Source: Chloroflexota bacterium (GTDB lineage Bacteria > Chloroflexota > Anaerolineae > UBA2200). Taken from it: a stretch of DNA of 64,000 nt. The notes below the pieces were generated by a model. The model made no database searches. It saw nothing but the letters and a program-made list of their open reading frames with translations, and was not told the origin of the DNA. This document shows, in pieces, positions 34,862 to 41,970 of this stretch (position 1 is its first letter; every line of letters starts with the position of its first letter). The stretch covers positions 1-64,000 of the forward strand of contig JACIWX010000009.1 in NCBI GenBank assembly GCA_014360755.1. Direction: 5' to 3'. The translations under genes were made by a program, and so were the position numbers.

Positions 34862-35412
34862 TGTGTAAGATCCCTGGAGCGTAGACGGCGTCGTTTGCCC
34901 TTGAGCCTGCCAGGGATTGAAATCCCTGGCTGAAACAGTAAGCCCCTGAAGGGGGCTGCTGCCAATCACCAGTCGGCTTTAGCCGACTTGCGCGTTTCAG
35001 CCAGGGAATTGATTCCCTGGCGACATCTGCGCCTAAGCATGGGAGCCCAGGTGAGGTGGTCTCCTGTGTCACCCTGAGGCGAAGCCGAAGGGCCCTGCCC
35101 TGAGTACAACGAAGGGGTCTCATGGAACCGAGGGAGATTCTTCGCCGCTACGCGGCTCAGAATGACAATGGGAGAGCAGGTGCTCTCACGTTTGGCGTAG
35201 ACGGCGGGTGGTCCACCTGGAGCAATCTCACGCTCGGCGTGGACCACAGTCCACGCTGGGTATAAGATAGCCCCATCTACTTGAGGAGCGAATCCGTTCC
35301 ATCCGTTCCCCAAATCTGCTGACAGTGATTGTTCTTGTCCAGACTTGGCTGCTTTTCATCCGCCTGAGGCCATGCAAGGCATTTCTTGCCCCGAGGTTGA
35401 ACTACACCCTCA
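34862..35412. repeat. Composite repeat block, long copy 2
   Basis: Contains ccagggattgaaatccctgg, agtcggctttagccgactt and ccagggaattgattccctgg palindromes (34907-35022), the CCCTGAG...AATGAC unit (35069-35166), and then to about 35412 the long segment matching 226-475. It includes the distinctive gatagccccatctacttgag, ccccaaatctgctgacagtg and gcaaggcatttcttgccccg. No gene. Confidence 0.8.
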
Positions 35413-35422
35413 CCCTAACATT

Positions 35423-35450
35423 TTGACACATCTCTCAACCCGCGTAAAAT
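35423..35450 (+). promoter_or_regulatory. Promoter of GDT1-RAYT pair
   Basis: TTGACA (35423-35428), 16-bp spacer, TAAAAT (35445-35450), 37 bp before the ATG at 35487. Confidence 0.75.
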
Positions 35451-35486
35451 CTCATCACAAAACCTTGTACTAGGATAAGAGAATTC

Positions 35487-35759
35487 ATGGACTGGAAAAT
35501 CTTCACTACCACATTCATCGCCTTACTCATTGCCGAACTGGGGGACAAAACCCAACTGGCTGTACTTACCCTGACCTGCAAATATCAGCGCCCGTTGCCC
35601 GTCTTCTTAGGTGCTAGTATCGCTTTGGCGAGCGTGACCTTGCTCGGTGTGCTAGGCGGTGAAATAGCTGTGCGCCTAGTGTCCACCCAGATCCTGCGTA
35701 AAGTGGCCGCTGTGCTGTTCCTCGTCATCGGTGCGCTGATGTGGTTCGAAATCCTGTGA
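35487..35759 (+). CDS. GDT1/UPF0016 family membrane protein, half-size
   Basis: 90 residues with three membrane segments and one copy of the cation-binding motif Glu-Leu-Gly-Asp-Lys-Thr in LIAELGDKTQLAVLTL (residues about 15-30). The family (GDT1, TMEM165, MneA) exchanges Mn2+ or Ca2+. Full proteins have two such halves; half-size members are common in bacteria and work as dimers or pairs. Only one half gene is present here. Its stop TGA overlaps the start of the transposase gene (TGATG), an unusual coupling. Confidence 0.85.
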   Translation: MDWKIFTTTFIALLIAELGDKTQLAVLTLTCKYQRPLPVFLGASIALASVTLLGVLGGEIAVRLVSTQILRKVAAVLFLVIGALMWFEIL

Positions 35760-36301
35760 TGCGATACGAACCTGAACGCCACCATCGCCAATCGATCCGC
35801 CTGAAGGGATATGACTATCGCCAGGTAGGGGCCTATTTCATCACCATTTGCACACAAGAAAAGGCTTGCCTCTTCGGCGAGGTGGTGAATGGGGAAATGA
35901 AATTGAACGATGCTGGCCGGATCGTGGAACATTGTTGGCTAGAAATTCCACACCATTTCCCGCACGCGGCATTGGACGCGTTTGTGGTCATGCCCAACCA
36001 CGTGCATGGCATCATTTGGATCGTTGTAGACATCCGGAACACATCGCCCTCACAACCAACCCTACAATCCCCAGCCATGCGATCACCATCCAAGACCATT
36101 GGTTCCATTGTTCGTGGGTTCAAAATCGGTGTAACCAAATGGTTCCGACAAAATACAGATATTTACACCGTCTGGCAACGCAATTATTACGAACACATTA
36201 TCCGCAACGACAAATCGTTAACCCGTATCCGCGAATACATTGCCAACAATCCCCAGCGCTGGGAATCCGATCGCGAAAACCCGTTGGCTACGCCAAAATA
36301 A
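35759..36301 (+). CDS. REP-associated tyrosine transposase (RAYT, Y1/IS200-like)
   Basis: 180 residues. The HUH nuclease motif is MPNHVHGIIWI near residue 77, the strand GAYFITICTQ lies near residue 25, and the catalytic-Tyr helix NYYEHIIRNDKSL is near 142. The C-terminus reads YIANNPQRWESD. This is the RAYT branch rather than mobile IS200, as it has no partner and no flanking IS ends. RAYTs act on REP-type palindromes. Directly downstream lies a five-copy array of a gtaggggc palindrome unit, and related palindromes are scattered through the window. ATG 35759 sits in TGATG with the GDT1 stop. Confidence 0.85.
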   Translation: MRYEPERHHRQSIRLKGYDYRQVGAYFITICTQEKACLFGEVVNGEMKLNDAGRIVEHCWLEIPHHFPHAALDAFVVMPNHVHGIIWIVVDIRNTSPSQPTLQSPAMRSPSKTIGSIVRGFKIGVTKWFRQNTDIYTVWQRNYYEHIIRNDKSLTRIREYIANNPQRWESDRENPLATPK

Positions 36302-36540
36302 CGTAGGGGCAAATAATCATGCGCCCCTACGTTGCGGCCCATCGGGCGAATGGTTTTCGGGCGAATAATCATGCGCCCCTACGTTGCGGCCCATCGGGCG
36401 ATTGGTTTTCGGGCGAATAATCATGCGCCCCTACGTTGCGGCCATCGGGCGAATGGTTTTCGGGCGAATAATCATGCGCCCCTACGTTGCGGCCACCGGG
36501 CGATTGGTTATTCGGGCGAATAATCATTCGCCCCTACGTT
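36302..36540. repeat. Five tandem 52-bp REP-like units next to RAYT
   Basis: Units begin at 36321, 36373, 36425, 36476 and 36528 (spacing 52, 52, 51, 52). Each contains gcgcccctacgttgcggcc, catcgggcga and ttttcgggcgaataatcat, so gggcgaataatcatgcgccc forms an imperfect hairpin. The array lies between the RAYT stop and the convergent MFS gene, whose TAG stop (36536-36534) is inside the last unit. There are no unique spacers, so it is not a CRISPR. Confidence 0.88.
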
Positions 36541-37829
36541 GCGGCTATCGCATCCGCCTCACGTGCCACGCGGATGCCCTCCTGCTCATCTACCAGGGTC
36601 AGCAAAAACCCGCCCACGACGAAGAAAATAATCAGCGAAATAATGCTCAAGCGGCTAGTTCCGGTAATCTGCCCCACCAGCGCAAACACCGCCGGCCCGA
36701 CAATCCCCGCGAATTTGCTGCTCACGTCGTAAAAGCCGTAGAACTCGGCGCTCTTCGCTTTGGGCACCATCAGCCCGAAAAGCGAACGGCTCAGCGCCTG
36801 GCTGCCGCCTTGTACCAGCCCCACCATCCCCGCCAGCACCCAGAATTGCCAGGCACTGGTCATGAAATAGCCGGCGATAGAAATCAGCGTATACACCCCC
36901 AGCGCCAGGTAGATAGACCGCTTGGTGCCGATGAAACGGGGCAGTTTGCCAAACAGCAGCGAAAAGGGGATGCCCACGAATTGCGTCAGCAGCAGCGCAC
37001 CAATCAGGCTTGCCTGGCCAATGCCGATCTCCGTGCCATAGATCGTGGCCATCTTGATAATCGTGCCGATGCCATCGTTGTACAGCCAGAAGGCGATGAT
37101 GAACTTGGTCAATTCCTTATAGCGGCGGATGTCGCGAAAGGTACTGCCCAGGCGTTGAAAAGCCGCGCGGAACGGGTTCACCCGTGGCCCACTCGCTTCC
37201 CGCACCGGTGGTTCCGGCACAATGCGCAGGATAGGGATGGAAAATACCGCCCACCAGATACCCACACTGAGGAAAGAAAGCCGCGAAGCCATTTCCTGGC
37301 TGGGCAAGCCCAGTTTGTCCCAGAACAGGATCATGACAATGTTGATCGCTAGCAAGATGCCACCACCCAGATAACCCATGGCATAGCCCTTGCTCGAAAC
37401 ATAGTCTATGTCTTCTGGACGAGCGATATGGGGCAATAGGGAATCATAGAAGACAGTAGACCCGCTGAAGCCCAGCTCGCCCAGGATGTACAGCACAGAA
37501 GCCAGCAGCCAGTCTCCCCTGCTCACAAACACCAACAACGAAGTGAAAAAGATGCCAAACAGGGCAAATATCGCGAGAAAGCGCTTCTTGGCGCCCAGGT
37601 AATCAGCAGCGGCTCCTAGAACAGGCGCCAACACCGCACCGATCAACAGCGCAATGGAAGAAGTATATCCCCAATACACCGTAGCAAGGTTGCCAGGCAA
37701 ATCTGCACCAGCGACCGCGCCATAGAAGGTAGGCAGCACCGCCGCCATGATTGTCGTGGCAAAAGCCGAGTTCGCCCAGTCATACATGCACCAGGCATTG
37801 ATGATCCGCTGGTATGCCTTGTCCTGCAT
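36534..37829 (-). CDS. MFS transporter, UMF1/Atg22-like
   Basis: 431 residues and about twelve membrane segments. It begins with AYQRIINAWCMYDWANSAFA, the YDWANSAF motif of the UMF1 family, and has an inner duplication with IGTKRSIYLALG. ATG 37829 is preferred, with AAAGGTGG 7 bp upstream. The last codons GCC GCA ACG TAG come from the REP-like array, so the C-terminus has been set by the repeat. Substrate unknown; relatives include vacuolar amino acid effluxers. Likely separated from lspA by a terminator. Confidence 0.8.
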   Translation of the reverse strand: MQDKAYQRIINAWCMYDWANSAFATTIMAAVLPTFYGAVAGADLPGNLATVYWGYTSSIALLIGAVLAPVLGAAADYLGAKKRFLAIFALFGIFFTSLLVFVSRGDWLLASVLYILGELGFSGSTVFYDSLLPHIARPEDIDYVSSKGYAMGYLGGGILLAINIVMILFWDKLGLPSQEMASRLSFLSVGIWWAVFSIPILRIVPEPPVREASGPRVNPFRAAFQRLGSTFRDIRRYKELTKFIIAFWLYNDGIGTIIKMATIYGTEIGIGQASLIGALLLTQFVGIPFSLLFGKLPRFIGTKRSIYLALGVYTLISIAGYFMTSAWQFWVLAGMVGLVQGGSQALSRSLFGLMVPKAKSAEFYGFYDVSSKFAGIVGPAVFALVGQITGTSRLSIISLIIFFVVGGFLLTLVDEQEGIRVAREADAIAAT

Positions 37830-37852
37830 CCACATGCCACCTTTCTGTCCAA

Positions 37853-37898
37853 GAAAAAATTGACCTCCGAGGTCACTAGGGCAAAGACCTCGGAGGTC
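37853..37898 (-). terminator. Intrinsic terminator after lspA
   Basis: GACCTCCGAGGTC (37898-37886 on minus) and its complement (37874-37862) form a 13-bp stem with an 11-nt loop. On the minus strand it is followed by AATTTTTT, a clear rho-independent terminator. Confidence 0.85.
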
Positions 37899-37902
37899 TC
37901 CG

Positions 37903-38394
37903 TCAAGCCCAATCCTGCGCAAAGAAGAGCAGGTAGATGGCTAGCATGCACACGCCTACTACAATAGCGCTGTCCGCGACATTGAAGACCGGCCATTCTT
38001 GCAGCGGCCAGAAATTGAGGTCAATGAAATCAACCACCTGCCCCCGCCAGATGCGATCCACCAAATTGCCGAAAGCGCCGCCCAACTGCAATCCCAGGCT
38101 GAGCGCCACCAACCAGTGATCCGTAGGGAAACGGCGGTAGAAAAAGAGGATAGCGGCAATGACCACGATCGCAACGAGGGTATAGAACCAACTTAACTCG
38201 GGGAAAAGGCCAAAAGATGCCCCTTTGTTAGTAACGAGGGTAAAACTCAGAATCGGACGCAGCCACGGCGCCGGATTCCAAGGCATGCCTGGCAAGAGGT
38301 TCTGTTGCACCCAAGATTTGCTGAGCTGGTCGGCGGCCAATACTACCATTGCGGCACCGAAGACGAGGATGTCCTTGGCTCGCCTGGGGTTCAA
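37903..38394 (-). CDS. lspA: Lipoprotein signal peptidase (signal peptidase II)
   Basis: 163 residues, four membrane segments. Conserved boxes are LAADQLSKSWV near residue 20, VTNKGASFGLF near 54, GGAFGNLVDRIWRGQVVDFI near 106 (first catalytic Asp) and WPVFNVADSAIV near 136 (second catalytic Asp). It removes signal peptides from diacylated prolipoproteins; in this window candidates are the alpha-2-macroglobulin, amylase, esterase and chagasin. It sits 27 bp after the dksA-like gene and is probably co-transcribed with it. Confidence 0.95.
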   Translation of the reverse strand: MNPRRAKDILVFGAAMVVLAADQLSKSWVQQNLLPGMPWNPAPWLRPILSFTLVTNKGASFGLFPELSWFYTLVAIVVIAAILFFYRRFPTDHWLVALSLGLQLGGAFGNLVDRIWRGQVVDFIDLNFWPLQEWPVFNVADSAIVVGVCMLAIYLLFFAQDWA

Positions 38395-38421
38395 GGCATG
38401 TTCTCCTTCTGCATCGTGTTC

Positions 38422-38784
38422 TTAACGCGAACTCCGTAGCTCTGCGCGTGCCTGGCAGGACATGCACAGCGTCGCATAGGGCAATGCCTTCAGTCGTGCC
38501 GGGTCGATAGCCTCGCCACATTGCTCGCAAATGCCATATGTGCCCTTGTCCATCTTCTCCAAAGCCTTCTTGATGAGGCTCAGAGTATGCCGCAGGCGTT
38601 GGGTCACCGCCAAGTTCTTGGCTTGTTCAAAGACCTCCGTGGCATCATCCGCCATGTGCGTGCTATAACCCGGACGCTCGCGTTCATCCATCGCGGCTCC
38701 CATGCGATTCAGCTCGCTTTCCAGACGTGCACGCTCCTCCTCGAGCCATTTTCTGTTACGTTGCATCCGTTGCTCACTGAGCAC
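38422..38784 (-). CDS. DksA/TraR-type C4 zinc-finger protein
   Basis: 120 residues: a coiled coil (about 5-75) followed by the four-Cys zinc finger YGICEQCGEAIDPARLKALP then CMSC. DksA-family proteins enter the RNA polymerase secondary channel and adjust promoter output. The Asp-containing coiled-coil tip is not an obvious DxxDxA, so it may be a YteA/TraR-like accessory member. It heads a short operon with lspA. Confidence 0.88.
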   Translation of the reverse strand: MLSEQRMQRNRKWLEEERARLESELNRMGAAMDERERPGYSTHMADDATEVFEQAKNLAVTQRLRHTLSLIKKALEKMDKGTYGICEQCGEAIDPARLKALPYATLCMSCQARAELRSSR

Positions 38785-38818
38785 TGTACATCGCTCCTAC
38801 AAACTGCTCTGGATGACT

Positions 38819-38846
38819 ATTTTACTGAACATCCACGAAAAAGCAA
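38819..38846 (-). promoter_or_regulatory. Promoter of dksA-like-lspA operon
   Basis: On the minus strand TTGCTT (38846-38841), 16-bp spacer, TAAAAT (38824-38819). It abuts the divergent promoter of the NHL gene. Confidence 0.55.
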
Positions 38847-38847
38847 A

Positions 38848-38876
38848 TTGACCAAATGCTCCAAATGTGGTAAAAT
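38848..38876 (+). promoter_or_regulatory. Promoter of NHL-GT4-amylase operon
   Basis: TTGACC (38848-38853), 17-bp spacer, TAAAAT (38871-38876). About 80 nt leader. Confidence 0.75.
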
Positions 38877-38963
38877 AAAACCAGATGAAAAAATTGTAAC
38901 GCACCCACACATTAACCTATTACGTCTTATTTACTGAGAGAGAAGCGCGAGGAGGCATGCCCA

Positions 38964-40793
38964 ATGAACGCGTTCAGGCGCTTTGTGTGGGTTCTGCTCT
39001 TCTTCCTGGCTTGTGCGCCTGTAGCTTTGGCCCAAACAACAGAAGGCTATGCTTGGATCCAGACCATTGGCATCCCGCATGGTCCCGGCGAGTTCAAATG
39101 GCCATCCGATGTCGCGGTTGGCCCCAACGGCCAAGTCTATGTAGTGGACAGTGCGAACCACCGCATCCAAGTCTTTGCGGCGGATGGCACTTTCCTGCGC
39201 CAATGGGGATCCTATGGCACCTATAACGGCCAGTTCAATTTCCCCAGCAGTGTCGCAGTGGGTGCGGACGGGAGCGTCTATGTGGCAGACACTGGCAACT
39301 ACCGTGTGCAGGTTTTTGATGCCTATGGCAAGTTCCTGCGCAAATGGGGCGGCTACGGCACCGACCAAGGACTTTTCACCTATCCTTCCGCGCTGGCAGT
39401 TGGCTCCGATCAGCGCGTCTACGTCGCCGACCGCCAGAGCAATTGCATCCAAGCCTTTGACTCCCAAGGCAATTTCCTCCTCCGCTGGGGCTCCGAAGGC
39501 AGCGGCGACGGGCAGTTCTCCTCGCTATCGGATATTGCAGTAGCTCCGAACGGGCGCGTCTATGCTGTGGATGCCTGGAACCACAACGTTCAGGCGTTTG
39601 ACCGCAATGGCAACTTCCTCCTCAAATGGGGACGCTATGGCGCAGGCAACACCTACCTTGGGGCACCCGCCGGCATTGCTGTAGACCATAATGGCTATAT
39701 CTATGTCACGGAGGGTTGGAACCACCGCGTACAGATTTTTGATGCCAACGGCAGTTACCTGTACAAATTCGGCTCCTATGGCACAGCCGATGGCCAGTTC
39801 CGCAACCCGACCGGCATTGCCGTTGCCCCTGATGGCCGCATCTACGTCGCTGATTATGCCAACGAGCGCATCCAGGCTTTTCACCCTGATCGCACCTTTG
39901 CCACCAAATGGGGAGCGCCTAGCGCAGGCAATGGCCAATTGCTCTGGCCAGCCGACGTGGCAGCAAGCCCAGGTGGCCGTATCTACGTCGCCGATACCTC
40001 CAACCACCGCATCCAGGTTTTTGACCGTAACGGAACATACCTAACGCAATGGGGCACGCAAGGGACAGGCGCTGGTCAATTCAATCTGCCAGCCAGTGTG
40101 GCTGTCGCTCTCAATGGCCAAGTGTACGTTGCAGACACCAATAACAGCCGCATTCAAGTATTCGACGCCGATGGCAACTACCTGAGGGAATGGGGTAGCT
40201 ACGGCAGCGGCGATGCACAATTCGCCTCGCCTTCTGGCTTAGCCATTGCCTCCTCAGGCCTGGTATACGTTGTCGACAAAAACAACCACCGCATCCAAGT
40301 TTTTGACTCCGCGGGAACCTTCCTCAACAAATGGGGCGTCCAGGGTGCTGGGCCCGGACAATTCTCATGGCCTTCGGACGTCGCTGTAGATCCCCTGGGC
40401 AGAGTCTACGTCGCTGATACCTCCAATCATCGCATCCAAATCTTTGATGCCAACGGCGAGTTCCTCTCCAGTTTCGGCAGATTTGGCGCAGGTTCTGGCA
40501 TGTTCAATTCGCCAGCAGGCATAGCCGTTAGCGCGGATGGCCGCATTTATGTGGCAGACACCGGCAACCATCGCATCCAAGTCCTGGATAGCGGGGGCAG
40601 GTGGATCACCACATGGGGGCACCAAGGCTCTGCCGTTGGCCTCTTTGGCCATCCCCGCGGCATGAGCATTGACGCAGATGGACGGCTCTACGTTGCCGAC
40701 ACGGAGAATCATCGCATCCAGGTATTCGCACGCATGTATTATGACAATTGGATTTACTTTCCTCTGGTAACCTGGATGCCAGAGGACCATTGA
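38964..40793 (+). CDS. Secreted 12-NHL-repeat beta-propeller with YFPLV tail
   Basis: 609 residues. Signal peptide to about residue 24 (CAPVALAQ), then twelve regular 47-residue NHL repeats. The pattern is W-P-S-D-V-A-V..G.VYVADT.NHRIQVFD.NG..L..WG..G...GQF. Twelve repeats would make two six-bladed propellers. The final stretch NWIYFPLVTWMPEDH matches the window's secreted tail motif. Such propellers bind glycans, proteins or RNA; here an extracellular role is inferred. The stop is 2 bp before the GT4 start, so the genes are one operon. Confidence 0.85.
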   Translation: MNAFRRFVWVLLFFLACAPVALAQTTEGYAWIQTIGIPHGPGEFKWPSDVAVGPNGQVYVVDSANHRIQVFAADGTFLRQWGSYGTYNGQFNFPSSVAVGADGSVYVADTGNYRVQVFDAYGKFLRKWGGYGTDQGLFTYPSALAVGSDQRVYVADRQSNCIQAFDSQGNFLLRWGSEGSGDGQFSSLSDIAVAPNGRVYAVDAWNHNVQAFDRNGNFLLKWGRYGAGNTYLGAPAGIAVDHNGYIYVTEGWNHRVQIFDANGSYLYKFGSYGTADGQFRNPTGIAVAPDGRIYVADYANERIQAFHPDRTFATKWGAPSAGNGQLLWPADVAASPGGRIYVADTSNHRIQVFDRNGTYLTQWGTQGTGAGQFNLPASVAVALNGQVYVADTNNSRIQVFDADGNYLREWGSYGSGDAQFASPSGLAIASSGLVYVVDKNNHRIQVFDSAGTFLNKWGVQGAGPGQFSWPSDVAVDPLGRVYVADTSNHRIQIFDANGEFLSSFGRFGAGSGMFNSPAGIAVSADGRIYVADTGNHRIQVLDSGGRWITTWGHQGSAVGLFGHPRGMSIDADGRLYVADTENHRIQVFARMYYDNWIYFPLVTWMPEDH

Positions 40794-40795
40794 AT

Positions 40796-41941
40796 ATGAC
40801 AATCTACGTGGACATTTCGGCTGCCATACACCAGCGGGCAGGGCTAGCACGCTATGCAGAGGGCTTGTCCCGTGCGCTTCTCGCTCACCATGGCCAGAAG
40901 TATCGCTTCGGCTTCTTCTACAATGGCGCAGGTCCAACAGAGGTTGCCTCTGTTTTGCCCATCTTGCCGCCCGATGTGCCCGTCCGGTCTGTGCGCGCCG
41001 GGTACAAGCCTTGGCGCATGGCTGTCTGGCTGGGCCAACTGCTGCATGTGGGGTTCAACCGTCTGATCCCTGATGCCGAACTCTTTCACGCGACAGAGCA
41101 CCTGCTGACGCCTTTGCGGGACATCCCCACCGTTCTCACCGTCCATGACTTGGTCTATCATCTCTTCCCCTCTTACCACAAACGCCTGAACTACTGGTTC
41201 CTGAATGCTGCCATGCCCCTCTTTGTGCGCCGCGCTAGCGCCTTGATCACCATCTCCGAGTCGAGCAAACGCGACTTGATACGCATTTACGGGGTGCCAG
41301 AGGAAAAGGTTACCGTTATCTACGAAGCCGCCTCACCCATCTTCCGCCCCGCCACCCCTGAACAAATAGCGGATGTCAAGGCGCGCTATGGTTTACCCGA
41401 ACGTTACCTCCTTGCGTTGGGCACCATCGAACCTCGCAAGAACCTCATCCGTTTGCTGGGTGCCCTGCGCCTGCTCCGTCAGAAGGATCCACAACTGGCT
41501 TTGGTCATTGTGGGCAGTGCCGGTTGGCTATATCAGGACTTTTTCCAAGCACTGGAAAAGATAGATGACCCCAAAGCGGTGCTTCTCTCTGGCTATGTGC
41601 CTGATGTAGACCTCCCTGCCGTGATCAGCGGAGCGGAGGCTTATGTTTTGGCTTCCCTATACGAGGGCTTTGGTTTGCCCATCCTGGAAGCCATGGCTTG
41701 TGGTACTCCTGTAGTCTGCAGCAACACTTCCAGCATGCCTGAATTGGGGGGAGACGCCGCACGCTATTTTGACCCACAGGATACATTCGACATGGCGGCA
41801 GCGATTGGCGCAGTGCTCGAAGATGCTGACCTCCGTGCGGAAATGCGCGCACGGGGCCTTGCCCAGGCGGCGCGCTTCTCCTGGCAACGCGCCGCAGAGG
41901 AAACCCTTGCCGTCTATGAGCGCCTGCTGGCAAAAACGTAG
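40796..41941 (+). CDS. Glycosyltransferase family 4 (GT-B)
   Basis: 381 residues. N-terminal MTIYVDISAAIHQRAGLARY carries the Gly-Leu-Ala-Arg-Tyr donor-loop, followed by TVLTVHDLVYHLFP. The C-terminal domain has GTIEPRKNLIRLL near residue 208 and SLYEGFGLPILEAMACGTPV near 283-303. It resembles mannosyl/rhamnosyl-type GT4 enzymes acting on surface glycans. The start ATG at 40796 lies just past the NHL stop. Placement between a secreted propeller and a lipoprotein amylase hints at a cell-surface glycan function. Confidence 0.88.
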   Translation: MTIYVDISAAIHQRAGLARYAEGLSRALLAHHGQKYRFGFFYNGAGPTEVASVLPILPPDVPVRSVRAGYKPWRMAVWLGQLLHVGFNRLIPDAELFHATEHLLTPLRDIPTVLTVHDLVYHLFPSYHKRLNYWFLNAAMPLFVRRASALITISESSKRDLIRIYGVPEEKVTVIYEAASPIFRPATPEQIADVKARYGLPERYLLALGTIEPRKNLIRLLGALRLLRQKDPQLALVIVGSAGWLYQDFFQALEKIDDPKAVLLSGYVPDVDLPAVISGAEAYVLASLYEGFGLPILEAMACGTPVVCSNTSSMPELGGDAARYFDPQDTFDMAAAIGAVLEDADLRAEMRARGLAQAARFSWQRAAEETLAVYERLLAKT

Positions 41942-41970
41942 GAGCGAGACATGGCCCCAGGGAGGTACCT

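Noticed and set aside
36302-36540. Possible CRISPR array
   Set aside because: The 52-bp period is repeated without unique spacers, and no cas gene is nearby; it is a tandem REP-like array.
36384-37352. 322-codon plus-strand frame
   Set aside because: Antisense shadow of the MFS gene extended through the REP-like array.
38521-38937. Plus-strand frame ending in a CSKCGK zinc-finger-like motif
   Set aside because: It is antisense to the dksA-like gene, and the Cys codons overlap the promoter of the NHL gene; the resemblance is coincidental.
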